Shown here piece after piece: positions 26,831-38,765 of a DNA stretch of 64,000 bases; the stretch's first letter is position 1; each line of letters opens with the position of its first letter. A program made the translations under genes and the position numbers. The DNA comes from Moringa oleifera. Taxonomy: Eukaryota; Streptophyta; Magnoliopsida; Brassicales; Moringaceae. The notes below the pieces were generated by a model. It made no database searches. It had not been told where the DNA came from and saw only the letters and a list, made by a program, of their open reading frames with translations. The stretch is taken from assembly GCA_021397835.1 (NCBI GenBank), contig JAJFZO010000049.1:9739001-9803000 (forward strand), in the 5' to 3' direction.

Positions 26831-27309
26831 GTATAAAATGCAGCTAAAAAACTTACTGCAGGTCATGTTTCTCATCAACAAATATACTGATAAGGGCTAG
26901 CTTGCTGGCAAAGCATAAAAGAGTCTTTTGAGCTTTCCACCATCTCCAAACCACTGTAACATGTGAAAAAAGTAACAAACAAGGAAATAATGAGGCAATC
27001 AAAAAGATCAGCAGAAAGTCAAAAATGAATATCAAGAATAAGAAACAAAAGTTCAGGCTCGAAATAGCCAACAAATATATCCGGTATAATTTAACAAAAA
27101 ACATCTATGTAGAAAAGTCAAGATAGATTTTACAAAATCACAATTATAGAGTAGTGAAGATAGATTTTACAAAAAATGTCTCCATAGAGGATCCAATACA
27201 CAGATTTTACAGAAATCATCTCCATAAACAAGTTGACAGAGATATCCCAACCAGCAAAGAGCATGCTACTCAAAAGAATGTAACAGTTAAAGAATTTTTT
27301 CAGTTATAA

Positions 27310-27537
27310 CTATTAGCAAGCTTAAAAGCATTGATAAAGTGGCCATAAGTGAGAACCCTTGAAGGTTTTTAGGAGAGCAATAGGAAAAGTTACCTTGGGT
27401 CAGCAATAATAAAACTTTGTAACATACTCTGTTAGGAGAACACATAGTTTAGCAGCAATAATATCACTAACTTTTGGAGCTCCAAATGAGAAAAAGATTT
27501 TTTCTGCCATATAAAAGCCACCCAACAAAGAAATGTA
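27310..27537 (-). pseudogene. ycf20/DUF565-like exon fragment, satellite B copy 4
   Basis: Counterpart of copy 1, one higher-order unit (about 3.4 kb) away, with the same FKGSH-type frameshift after NFK and additional substitutions. Shared damage in copies 1 and 4 shows that the three-monomer unit was duplicated after decay had begun. Confidence 0.5.
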
Positions 27538-28458
27538 ACTTGAATTCCATAGAAATAAATATTAAAATAGGAAAAATATTGCCCAGAATAACCAAATCTA
27601 AATTCAATATCAAGAAAAAAAAATCGGGTGCTTTCTCTGGATGCTCCACTTACGGTTATGCAATACTGCAATATTTTCATTCCGATCACCGAGTAACATA
27701 ACCTGTAAATGCTAACTCTAATTAGAAAATATGATGCATATCTAAACTGCTCTTATCATCTAAATTGTCCCAGCAATGGCTACTGCTGCCCCACTGCCTA
27801 TTGCATCTACATTACTACCACTATTGCCTACGGCATCTAAACTGCAACTACTATACTGCCACTATTGTACTCCTATCATGCTAAAGCTATGCTGCTATAC
27901 TACTATTGCTGCTACACTGGTAGACTGCCATATTGCTATACAAATGTTTAAAATGCAACTAAAACACTTATTGCAGGTCACGTTTCACAAGAATGACTCA
28001 CCTTGTCAACAAATATACTGACACGGGCTAGCTTGCTCGCAAAGCAGAAAAGAGCCTTTTGAGCTTTCCACCATCTCCAAACCACTGTAACATGTAAGGA
28101 AAGTAACATAGAAGAAGCACAAGAAAATTATGAGGTAATCAAAAAGGTTAGCAGAAAGTCAAAAATGAATATCAAGAATAAGAAACAAAAGTTCAAAAAA
28201 TGTATGGCTCGAAATAGCTATAAAATATATATGGTGGAATTTTTTGAAAAACATCTATGTAAAGAAGTCAACATAAATTTTACATAATCATGGCTGTACA
28301 GTATCATAAATTTTATAGAAAAAATCTCCATAAAGGATCTAAGACAAAGATTTTATAAAAATCATTTCTACAGGCAAGTTGACAGAGATATTCCTCCTAG
28401 CAAAGAGCATGCTGCTCAAAAGAATGTAATTATTGAAGAGTTTTCTCAGGCATAACTA

Positions 28459-28684
28459 AATAGTATGCTTAAGCATCGATGAAAGGGCCATAAGTAAAAC
28501 CCATCTTGAAGTTTTTTAGGAGAGCAATAGCAAAAGTTACCTTTGATCGACTGTAATAGAACTTTGTAACATACTCTATTAAGAGAACATATAATACAGT
28601 AGCGATGATATCACTGACTCCTAGAGCTCCAAATGACAAAAAGATTTTTTCTGCCATCTGAAAGCCACCCAACAAGGAGATGTA
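28459..28684 (-). pseudogene. ycf20/DUF565-like exon fragment, satellite B copy 5
   Basis: Counterpart of copy 2. It is open through LLGGFQMAEKIFLSFGALG, VSDIIATVLYVLLIEYVTKF and LLKNFKMGFTYGPFIDA. A two-base loss in the AFK codons (GATGCTTAAGC in place of GATGCTTTTAAGC) then creates an early stop. Confidence 0.55.
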
Positions 28685-29549
28685 ACTTGAATTCCATAAT
28701 AATGAATATTAAAATAAGAAAAATATTATACAAAATAATCAAATCTAAATTCCATATCAAGAAAAAGAATCAACCTTTGGATACCTTATCTATACTCTAT
28801 TCATGGTTATGCAATGTTGTAATATTTTCATTCTGATCACAGAGTAACTTAAACTGCTACTCCTACTATCTGGTGCATCTAAACTGCTATTGCCATTGCC
28901 TCCTCCTGCATCTAAACTGCAAATGCTATGCTCCTACTACTATACTGCTACTGTTGCACTACTATCCTACCACAGCTATGCTGCTACACTACTGCTGCTG
29001 CTGTTACACTACGATACCACCACATTACTGATATATAAAATGCAGGTAAAACACTTACCTCAGGTCATGTTTTTACATAAGAGACTCACTTAATCAACAA
29101 ATATAATGACAGGGACTAGCTTGTTAGCAACAGGAGAAAAATAGTCTTTTAAGCTTTTCAGCATCTCCAAATCATTGTAACATGTGAAGAAAGTAACATG
29201 GAAGAAGAACAAAGAAATGATGAGGAATTCAAGAATATCAGCAGAAAGTCAAAGTTGAATATCTGGAATAAGAAACAAAAGTTCAGAAAACGTAAGGCTC
29301 AAAACAACCAACAAATATATCTGATGGAATTTTACGAAAAACATCAATGTAGAGAAGTGAAGATAGATTTTACAGAATCTTGGCTGTAGAGCAGTCAAGA
29401 TAAATTTTACAGAAAAAATCTCCATAAAGGATCTAAAACAAAGATTTTATAAAAATCATCTCAATAGACAAGTTGACGAAGATATTCCTCCTAGTAAAGA
29501 GCATGCTGCTCAAAAGAATGTAATTATTGAAGAGTTTTCTCAGGCATAA

Positions 29550-29777
29550 CTAACTAGCAACCTTAAAAGCATCGATAAAGAGGCCATAAGTGAAAACCAT
29601 CTTGAAGTTTTTTCGGAGAGCAATAGGAAAAGTTACCTTGGGTCGACTGTAATAGAACCTGGTAACATACTTTGTTAGAAAAACACATAATACACCAGCA
29701 ATAATATCACTTACTCTTACAGCTCCAAATGAAAGAGATTTTTTCTGCTAAAGAAAAGCCACCTAAGAATGAGATGT
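29550..29777 (-). pseudogene. ycf20/DUF565-like exon fragment, satellite B copy 6
   Basis: Counterpart of copy 3 (same CCACCTAAGAATGAGATGT flank and same disrupted middle), with frameshifts. YVTRFY-like and RPKVTFPIAL segments remain recognisable on the minus strand. Confidence 0.45.
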
Positions 29778-29999
29778 AACTTGAATTTCGTAGAAATGAA
29801 TATTAAAATAAGAAAAACATTGCACAGAATAACAAAATCAAAATTCTATATTAAGAAAAAGAATTAACCTTCGGGTGCCTTCTCGGGGTACTCCACTCAC
29901 AATTATGCAATGCTGCAATATTTTCATTCTCATCATAGAGTAGCTGAACCTCTAGATGCTGGCTGTAATTAGAAAACAAGATGCATATCTAAATTGCTA

Positions 30000-30260
30000 C
30001 TCCATCTAAACTGCTGCTGCGATGGCTATTACTGCCCCATCTAAACTACTATTGCCACTGCCCCCATCTAAACTGTTACTGCTACTACCTACTGCATCTA
30101 AATTACTACTACTACTGCTTACAGCATCTAAACTACAACTGTTATACTCCTATTGCTATACTGCCACTGCTGTACTCCTATGCTGCTATACTGCCACTGC
30201 TGTACTCCTATGCTGCTATACTGCTACTTCTGCTGTTACATTGGTATACTGCCATACAGC
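30000..30260. repeat. CTA/CTG-rich block with local ~33-bp duplication
   Basis: Same block as at 26560-26830 in the matching monomer of the next higher-order unit. Here a ~33-bp segment containing CTGCCACTGCTGTACTCCTA is present twice (30168-30235), a small private expansion. Confidence 0.85.
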
Positions 30261-30749
30261 TATATAGATGTATAAAATGCAGCTAAAAAACTTACTGTAG
30301 GTCATGTTTCTCATCAACAAATATACTGATAAGGGCTAGCTTGCTGGCAAAGCATAAAAGAGTCTTTTGAGCTTTCCACCATCTCCAAACCACTGTAACA
30401 TGTGAAAAAGGTAACAAACAAGGAAATAATGAGGCAATCAAAAAGATGAGCAAAAAGTCAAAAATGAATATCAAGAATAAGAAACAAAAGTTCAGGCTCA
30501 AAATAGCTAACAAATATATCGAGTGAAATTTAACAAAAAAACATCTATGTAGAGAAGTCAAGATAGATTTTACAGAGTCAGGGTTGTAGAGTAGTGAAGA
30601 TAGATTTTACAGAAAAAATCTCCATAGAGGATCCAATACAAGGATTTTAAAAAAATCATCTCCATAAACAAGTTGATAGAGATATTCCTCCCAATAAAGA
30701 GCATGCTGCTCAAAAGAATGTAACAGTAGAAGAATTTTTTTAGGTATAA

Positions 30750-30941
30750 CTAACTAGCAAACTTAAAAGCATTGGTAAAGAGGCCACAAGTGAAACCTAT
30801 CTTGAAGTTTTTTAGGAGAGCAATAGGAAAAGTTACCTTAGGAGAACACATAATACAGCAACGATAATATCACTAACTTCTAGAGCTCCAAATGATAGAG
30901 ATTTTTTTTGCTACAGAAAAGCCACCCAACAGGGAGATGTA
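30750..30941 (-). pseudogene. ycf20/DUF565-like exon fragment, satellite B copy 7 (internal deletion)
   Basis: The exon has lost about 40 bp between AAAAGTTACCTTA and GGAGAACACATAATAC. This removes the codons for the EYVTKFYYSRPK region. The flanks still align with the other copies. Confidence 0.5.
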
Positions 30942-31823
30942 ACATGAATTCCGTAGAAATGAATATTAAAAATAAGAAGAACATTGTACAGAATAACAAA
31001 ATCAAAATTTTGTATCAAGAAAAAAATTCAACCTTCAGGTGCTTTTTCTGGACACTCCACTTTATGCAATGCTGCAATATTTTTATTCTAATCACAAGTA
31101 GCTGAACCCTTAGATGCTGATTCTAATTAGAAAATAGGATCATATTTACATTGCTATTCCATCTAAACTAGTATTGTGATGGCTACTGCTGCCCCATCTA
31201 AACTGCTACTGCTACTGCCAACTGCATTTAAACAGCAATTGCTATACTCCTACTATAATACGGCTGCTGCTGTACTACTATCCTGCTACTGCTATGCTGC
31301 AATGCTGCTACTGTTGGTGTTATACTGCTATACTGCCATACTGCTATACTTATAGATAAAATGCAGCTAAAACACTTACCGCATGTCATGTTTCACAGGA
31401 GTGACTCATCTCATCAACAAATATACTGACAAGGGCTAGCTTTCTGTCAAAGGAGAAAATAGCCTTTTAAGCTTTCCAACATTGCCGAACCACAACATGT
31501 GAAGAAAGTAACATAGAAGAAGAACAAGGAAATGATGAGACAATCAAGAAGAATGGTAGAAAGTCTAGAATAAGAAACAAAAGTTTAGAAAAAGTATGGT
31601 TCAAAATAGCCAACAAATATACCCGGTGGAATTTTACGAAAAACATTTATGTAAAGAAGTCAAGATAGATTTTACAGAATCAGGGTTCTAGAGTAGTCAA
31701 GGTAGATTTTACAGAAAAAATTTCTATAGAGGATCCAACACAGAGATTTTACAGAAATCATCTCCATGGACAAGTTGACAGAGATATTCCTCTTGTAACA
31801 GTTGAAGAGTTTTTTCAGCATAA

Positions 31824-32054
31824 CTAATTAGCAAGCTTAAAAGCATCAAGAAAGAGGCCATAAGTGAAACCCATCTTGAAGTTTTTTAGGAGAGCAATAG
31901 GAAAAGTTACCTTGGGTTGACAGTAATAGAACTTTGTAACATACTCTGTTAGGAGAATACATAGTACAACGGCGATAATATTACTGACTCACGGAGCTCC
32001 ATATGAGAAAGAGATTTTTTCTGCCACATAAAAGCCACCCAACAAGGAGATGTA
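31824..32054 (-). pseudogene. ycf20/DUF565-like C-terminal exon fragment, satellite B copy 8 (most family-like)
   Basis: The minus strand reads YISLLGGFYVAEKISFSYG, one in-frame TGA, then VSNIIAVVLCILLTEYVTKF, PKVTFPIALLKNFKMG and FTYGLFLDAFKLAN-stop. GLFLDAFKLA followed by a stop is the characteristic C-terminal end of ycf20/DUF565 proteins. This copy lies next to the array edge and keeps the most family-like C-terminus, so it may be closest to the founder. It has no N-terminal half and one internal stop. Confidence 0.6.
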
Positions 32055-32362
32055 ACTTGAATTCCATAGAAATGAATATCAAAATAAGAAAAACATTGTC
32101 TAGAATAACCAAATCTAAATTCAGTATCAAGAAAAAGAATCAACCTTTTGGGTGCCTTCTCTGGATACTCCACTTATGGTTATGCAATGCTGCAACATTT
32201 CAATTCTAATCACAGAGTGGCTGAAACTCTAGATGCTGACATAATGAATTCAGTATTAGAAAATAGGATGCATATCTAAACTGCTACTGCAATGGCTACT
32301 GTTGCCCCATCTAAACTGCTACTGCCACTGCCTACAGCATCAAAACTCCTATTGCTACTAAC

Positions 32363-33904
32363 ATGATGAATTCTGAAAGCAAATCTTACACCTTGAAGCA
32401 GCATATAATCCATGGAAGGATCTTTCACCGTTGTGGCCTTCGATTGAAGTTCAATAGCTACCGTCTTCATGTACTTCTTTGCCAATTTGACTGAACCAAA
32501 CTTAATCTGCAGCATGCAGTGGTCAAGTCTTACACCAAGTTAAAAAGAAAAAAAAAAACATGCTCTAGGAGTGTTGGAGGCTACCAGGAAAAATAGAAGA
32601 AAAATAAAACAATGAGTAACCTGAAGAATTTGTATCTTGGAACTACAGAGCAGGTAAAGCTAACCAGTAAATGGTAAGTTGACAAATTGACTTATGACTT
32701 TTTTCTATGCACATCTGGACAGATCCATCACTTCTCAGAGAAACCAAGTATTGTTGAATCGCTTCAGAAAATATCCAAGACTTGATTAAAGCTAAGGCAG
32801 TTATAGTTTGTTTATGAATTAACATGTCTTTCTTTTCCCCCTCTATCACTGTCTGAAACTTTCTAGCTTATTCTGATACCTTTTCATATAAGAACCTAGT
32901 GGAAGCATGCATAGCAAAGAAAAAAAATATAGTGTGCAGTTTCAATTTTTGAATTTCAACCTTAAGTGGATAACAAGCTACATGAAGCATCCTCTGTACA
33001 GCCAAGTCAGTGTTCCTTTGTGGGAGAAATGACTCGAACAAACACAAATATGATGTAGAGTTATTTCATGTTCTGAAACTGTAGCAATACTTCCTTTGCT
33101 CATGCTTTAACATTTCATTCCAAGAAATTAGAAAGCATCACTCACCTTGCTAATCATCCCATTGTCAAGCATCCAATCTGTAGGGATTTGAAATTCCTTG
33201 CAGTTGTGCATCAAGGAGTCTCTAGTTCTGAGAGGGTTGTAGACAGTACGTTCCATCCCATCAATGCGAATAAAACTTTTATGCACTTACAACTTGGGAA
33301 GATTGGTTTTCAGAGATTATAAAGGAGAAAAAAGGGGAAAAGCAATGTTACAATAGTATTAGGTTCTTACTTCTCAGGTGAAGCAACCATTTTTTTAAGT
33401 GCAATATCACAAGGCATTCTTGCGTCATCCTTGCAGTAAGAAACTTCATATTCCAATTTCTTTAAATCTCTGTATCCGAATGCTGCTTCTCTCAAAGTCT
33501 CTGCCTTCCTATCTGGCCAATCAAAGAGCTTTAGCACTGCCCTTTCATCCACCGTTACAAGGATTCAACCAAAATGAGGACCACAAGAAAACTGCAGTGA
33601 TATTCACAAAATAGTACAATCATCTCTAGAAACCTCAAGCAAGCATGAAGCTCAAATGTTTATATGTCATTAGACCATGTTGACATATTTGGCATGCCCA
33701 CTTATAAACAAATGTACTATAGCAATCAGTTTAATTGTCTTCAGGACATTTGCAAACAAATATACAACTTACCAGAAAGCAAAGTTCATCATCAAGCCAC
33801 TTCACAAATTCCACAACATCTTCAATGTTTTGATAATCTGCATTATTGACCTCTCTTATTAGTGAGTTCACAAATTTCCCTTGAGTTTCAACATCAACCT
33901 TTAT
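32363..33904 (-). pseudogene. CHUP1-like protein, four C-terminal-domain exons, truncated
   Basis: Four exon-like blocks read in order on the minus strand. 33773-33904 gives VETQGKFVNSLIRE and IEDVVEFVKWLDDELCFL. 33371-33555 gives DERAVLKLFDWPDRKAETLR, EAAFGYRDLKKLE and ALKKM. 33146-33257 gives VYNPLRTRDSLMHN and EFQIPTDWMLDNG. 32363-32506 gives IKFGSVKLAKKYMKTVAIEL and YMLLQGVRFAFRIHH. These match the conserved C-terminal domain of the plant CHUP1/IPGA1-type family (chloroplast positioning or cytoskeleton-linked proteins), and codon phase is continuous across all junctions. The proline-rich N-terminal exons and the last exon(s) are missing. The acceptor before exon 33371-33555 reads CG and that before 33146-33257 reads GG, not AG, so two introns could not be removed normally. 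Beyond the GT donor at 32362 the intron turns into satellite B within about 20 bp. Decayed fragment, most likely not expressed as protein. Confidence 0.85.
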
Positions 33905-34410
33905 CTACACAAAAAGATACAAATTAAAAACAGTGAGGATCTGAAGTTACTGTAAATTTTGAATGGGTAAAATCTAAATAAAGAGCAATTCAAATAGAAA
34001 CTTTTTCCATGCTTAATTTGGTAAGGAAGAAGAGAAGCAGCCTCTTTAGTCCTAGCATGCTATAAAATATTAAAAATTCTTCTTGGCCTGTCTTTTCTTG
34101 GTAAAGAGAAAAAGCCTGGATGTCATACAAAACCAGACAAAACAGTGGTTTATTCCACTCAAAATGGATACAACAATGTCCTCAATGTATCAAAAGTGAG
34201 TTGTAATGCTAAGGATGATTTCTTTACCTTTGCCACTGTGGTATTACCTTAATAAATGGTGCAAGATTCTGAAATGGCAACTTTTCACTCAAAAATCAAA
34301 AGCTGATTGAGATTGATTTTCTCCAAACTAGATATACTTCTAATTTGGTTCTAGAAACTTGCTCAGTTTGCTCAATACTATTAATATCAACTCCTTTTGG
34401 TGGCCACCAT

Positions 34411-34810
34411 TATCCTTAAAACCTTCCCCTACTCCATTCTATAGCCATAATTAGAAGCTTCTAATCAAGCACAATCAAATTCAATTACTTAAGCAATCAA
34501 GTTTAGAAACCAAATTTTGAGATAACAACATTCAAATCCTCCCTTTATCCTTAAAACCTTCCCCTGCTCCGTTCTATAATCAAGTTTCTAATCAAGCACA
34601 ATCAAATTCAATTACTTAAGCAACCAAATTCTGAGATAACAACATTCATATCCTCTCTATATAGCACATTATCCCTAAAACCTTCCCTGCTCCATTCTCT
34701 AACCAGTAATCAAAATTTTGTTATGAAGCATAATCAAATTCAATCGCTTAAGCAACCAATTAAGAAACCAAATTCTAAGATAACAACATTCAAATCCTCT
34801 CCGTATAGCA
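34411..34810. repeat. Three tandem copies of a ~125-130-bp unit
   Basis: TATCCTTAAAACCTTCCCCT-type starts lie at 34411, 34545 and 34669 (the third as TATCCCTAAAACCTTCC). Each is followed by a GCTCC(A/G)TTCT segment, CACAATCAAATTCAAT, CTTAAGCAA(C/T)CAA and GATAACAACATTCA(A/T)ATCC. Copies differ by small indels. The region lies upstream of the CHUP1-like exons (minus sense) and has no coding signal. Confidence 0.9.
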
Positions 34811-35480
34811 GCATAGAAGAACATACCAGACAAAATCTCCCAACTAATGGATGCCTTCATGATCAAATAGCCAAATCGCACAGCCTATTCTCAAAGACTA
34901 ACAAAATAATTTGAGTTATAACCGTCAGATTTCTCCAAAATTTCTACCTATGATTTTTCCTCTCAAACTTTCTCTCTAAATTTCTCCCTCTCTAACTCAT
35001 CTCTCATTTCTCTTCCAATCTATGCAATTTACAGTATGAGCACGCAACGGTCACATTACCGTTATAAGCATTAAATTTTGAAAATCAACATAACGGCATT
35101 GATCCAGCGTTGAGCATTTACCATTGGTAAGAAAACGCTCCTGCAAGTGCGCGTGCACGTGACCTTTCCCCACCGGTTCGGGTCGAGTATCCTTCAAGCC
35201 ATGCCTTCTTCCCTGCATAGAAATGGCCTCGCGTTCGCTAACCAGAGGGGGAAGAGAGAGGAATGGTCTTCTATGCAGACTAATATCTCTCCACTCGTGA
35301 CTGCGACGAAAAGAGAGAAACATCCCCGTATCAAGCACTACAATAGGCGTGGATAACAGGGGGTTTCTAATTCAGGGAGAAGTTCAAGGTTGCTTTTGCG
35401 TGCATTTTGGGTGCATGTAAGTGAAGTTCAAGGAGGAAGGCTACTGTAGTCATGCTGTGTACGTGCACAGCTAATATAGC
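34811..35480. other. Unique sequence with a pyrimidine-rich tract and a GC-richer patch; no gene recognised
   Basis: From 34930 to 35030 the plus strand is CT-rich (TTTCTCTCTAAATTTCTCCC and similar). From about 35105 to 35345 the sequence is clearly richer in G and C than anything nearby, with short open frames on both strands that I cannot assign to a family. It could be the former promoter and 5' region of the minus-strand CHUP1-like gene, but no first exon was found. That is inference only. Confidence 0.4.
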
Positions 35481-38400
35481 CAAATTACTATCCTCTGTGG
35501 TACCTTACTGAACACACTGGTTTATCCCAATAGTTTCACGCCAAGTATTGAAATTTTTTATATCCTTGCATTCTAAAAGAGTTGGAAAAGAAAATGTGAA
35601 ATGATAAGGTTTTTTAACATGTAGAGTTGGTGGAATATAAATCTTGAGAATTCTGAGCTTAAACGGGGAGATATGTATGATATATGTTATAATTTAGTGT
35701 ACATATTTATGTATGTGTATACATGTATTTTTAAATGTATGAGCATGTAAGCACTAGCATGCATACTCTATTAACAATTGTATAAAGTAAAATGAAAACA
35801 TCCATTTTAATTTGAAATATTAATTCCAAAAAAATAATTAAAAATTGATGATGTATTTTACTTGAATATAATCAAAGATATGAGATTTATGAAAAAAAAA
35901 ATTGAGTTCTTTCAAGCAATAGATCCATAGTTTTCGATTCAATACCTCATATAAATAAAATTAATTTATTTTATTTTATAAACTTAATAAAAATAATAAA
36001 AATAATAATTAAAAATATGTAAATATATATATTTTTTATTTTAATATGTATTTATTTTTTATTTTAATAAGAAATTTTCTTATTGAACGATAACTTATAA
36101 ACTCTTCAAATGGTTGAAGTGAACTATATAATAACTGTGTAAAGAATATGAATTTTATTAACGTACTATAGCAAACCGTATTTTTTATAAAAAAGAATAA
36201 GAGTAAAAAATTAAAAATATTTTAAAAATTAATATATATATATGTGAAAATTTTTTAAAAAATTAAAGTAACTAAAATAAAATACAAAAATGAGTAAAAA
36301 AATCCACCAAAAATAAAAAATATAAATTAATGAAAACAAAAGAAAAAATTGAAAAAGAAAATAATAAAAATAATAATATATATCTCAAAAGAATTATAAA
36401 ATGTACAATTTAAAAAAACACATATATTTGAAGGCAAGAGAAAGAGATAAGGAAAAAAATAACATAAAATTATTTTCCTAGTAATTATAAAGATATTATC
36501 CAAATTTTGTTCACAAAATGCAAAAAACCTTAAAATGTCCAAAATACAAAACACAAAAGAAAAGGACAAAAATTCAGGAAAAATTAAAAAATAAAAATCA
36601 TAAGACACTTTTCATAAACAAAAAAAGAAAAGAAAAGAAAACCAAAAATATAAAAAAATCAAATACAATAAAAAATCCAAGAAAAATAAGGTTACTGGAA
36701 GAAAATAAGAGAAAGAAATTAAAAATGCACAATAAAATTATAATATATATATATATAGACACACATATATATGTAAGAAAACAAAAAGAGTTTAAAAATT
36801 TCAACAAAAATCATGACAATCTATATTAAAAAAAAAAGATAATAGTAAAAAAAAAAAACAAAACTCATTGCCAAACAAGAATATAGATTTTGTTGGAAGC
36901 AAATAGTAAAAATTAAATAAAATAAAATATGAAAACAAAGAAAAAACATATCAACAAAAATCATAAAAATAAAAAGGAAATAAAGTGAAATAAAAATCTA
37001 ATAAAATAAAATCCAAAAAGTAAAGAAATTAAAAAATTAAAAGATTAAAAAACTTAAAAAATAAAAAATAACAAATGACAAAAAATAATGTAAAATAATT
37101 TAAAACAATTCAAGAATGACAAGATATTCAATTGAAAAAATTTTAAAAATAATTTTGATTTGCATTGATCTTTTAAAGAAAAATATAATAAAAATATAAT
37201 AAATGAAACACTAAACAGACAAAAATACAATAAAAATAAAAAATATTTAAAAAATAAGTAAAAATATGTGAAAAATAAAATAAAATATATAAAATTCAAA
37301 TGAATTAAAAATAAAAAATAAAAAAATCTAAAAACTAAATAACTAAGAAAATTGCAACCACTTAATGAGGTCCAATATTTATTATTTTGCTGAATTAAAG
37401 TAGTCAAAAGTATGATCATAAAAATTATTTATATATTTAAAATTAATATTTTTTATTATTTAGAATCAAAGGAAAAATAAGATTACTTAAAATTATTTTT
37501 CAGTAATCATAAAGATATTATCTAAATTTCGTTCATAAAAAATGCAAAAAAAACTTAAAAAATACTAAAAAATAGAAACACACAAAAAATATAACAAAAA
37601 ACAAAAAATACAAAATTTCATAAAATTATTTTGAAAAATAAAAGCAAATAAAAAATCCAAAAAATCAAATAAACTAAAAAAATTCAAGAAAAATAAAGTT
37701 ACTAAAAGAAAAAAAAGAAATTAAAAATATCCAATAAAATAAAAAATTATGTAAAAAATCAAAAAAACTAAAGAACTAAAATAAAATAAGAAAAAAGAGT
37801 AAAAAATTCAAAAGAAAAAAAGAAGCAAGACAAACATATGAAAAAAAATATTATACATAAAATAGTTTATTGGGAATACAAACGAAATTGCTGGAAGTTA
37901 GGATAAATCAAACTCATCGAATGAGCTATTTGCAACTCTTTGCTAATATCATGTCAAAAGCTTATATCTCCAAGTAAAAGTAAAAAATAAAAATAAAAAT
38001 TTAAGGTTAACCACTAATGTTAAGGCATAATAAGTCAAAGTTTTGAAAAAAAATATAAACAATATGAAGACAAATTTTTTTATATAATTAACCATAAGTA
38101 AATTTTTGTTAATTTAAATTTTAGAAAAATTAATACATGTAGTGTTAATAAAATATTGTAAGTAACATGCATTTGAAATAATGTTTTCATTTTTATTTAT
38201 AAAACTTCTTTCAAGATTTTTGATTCATTAAATTAATTTGAACTATTAATATATTAATAGCACATCTTGTTTAAATTTTTTTGCAAGATTATAATAATAT
38301 TTTTTAAAAATTATTATCACTAAAAGTTAATAATTTTCTAAATTATACAAAAATATATATACGAAATTAAAATATATTTTAAAAATTTTAATAATAATCT

Positions 38401-38690
38401 TTATCATAAAAAAATTATTATACAATAAATTTAAAATAGCTATGTAAATAGACAATATAACTAAATTTTAATTGAAAATAATGACTAATTAAATGAATGT
38501 TTTTCTAACATCATCTTGCCATTAATTGTAAAAATTTTATGAAAAATATTATATTTTAAATGATAAAAAATTAAAATATTATTAGAGTTAAATGAAAATT
38601 TAAAAAATATACATTTTTTATTATAAATTTAAAATAAATTAGAAAATTAAATTTATAAAAATATTTATCTACTTAAAAAATTAATAATTA
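35480..38690. repeat. Extremely AT-rich block with ~1-kb degenerate repeat (repeat C)
   Basis: Nearly all A and T, dominated by AAAAATAAAA-type text. An internal repeat is visible: ATAAAGATATTATCCAAATT at 36488 and ATAAAGATATTATCTAAATT at 37509 (about 1,020 bp apart), with GAAAAATAAGGTTACT at 36682 and GAAAAATAAAGTTACT at 37687. The segment TTGCAACCACTTAATGAGGT at 37353 recurs in related form at about 51025 and 51890. Long Lys/Asn- or Phe/Leu-rich frames here are composition artefacts. No gene is supported. Confidence 0.8.
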
Positions 38691-38699
38691 AAAATTAAA

Positions 38700-38765
38700 A
38701 TAGGGCCTAATTAAAAAATGGGGCCTTAGGCCATTGCTTTGGTGTCCTTACCGAAGAACCGGTCT
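38700..38765. mobile_element. Possible degenerate hAT-type transposon end
   Basis: A short G/C-richer island in AT-rich DNA contains AAAATGGGGCCTTAGGCCAT followed by ACCGAAGAACCGGTCTTGC. This resembles the reverse complement of the CAGGGCCGGTCC...GGCCCC termini of plant hAT elements. No matching second end, target-site duplication or transposase was found, so the call is weak. Confidence 0.25.

Larger units (their letters stand above)
23456..32362. repeat. Satellite B tandem array (eight ~1.1-1.2-kb monomers, 3-monomer higher-order repeat)
   Basis: CACTGTAACATGTGA-like landmarks lie near 23548, 24648, 25746, 26950, 28083, 29175, 30391 and 31490, a spacing of about 1.09-1.22 kb. Each monomer has, in plus orientation: a CATCTCCAAACCACTGTAAC segment; an A-rich stretch ending in AATAAGAAACAAAAGTT; a stretch of TTTTACAGAA repeats; a minus-strand exon-like block; and a CTA/CTG-rich block of AAACTGCTACTGC type. 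Monomers n and n+3 match best: offsets are about 3402 (1 vs 4), 3435 (2 vs 5), 3429 (3 vs 6) and 3441 (4 vs 7). For example TATATCCGGTATAATTTAAC is in copies 1 and 4, and AAAAAATGTATGGCTCGAAA in copies 2 and 5. The left edge abuts satellite A and the right edge lies inside an intron of a CHUP1-like gene. Confidence 0.93.

Noticed and set aside
23500..32300. LTR retrotransposon array
   Set aside because: No gag, protease, reverse transcriptase, integrase, primer-binding site or paired LTRs could be read; periodicity and exon content fit a satellite.
35051..35356. Overlapping frames on both strands in the GC-richer patch
   Set aside because: Neither matches a known family; higher GC alone keeps frames open. 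Kept only as a possible former promoter or 5' region.
36518..37419. Long Lys/Asn-rich plus-strand and Phe/Leu-rich minus-strand frames
   Set aside because: They lie in almost pure A/T DNA with poly-A and poly-T runs; no protein-like pattern beyond composition.
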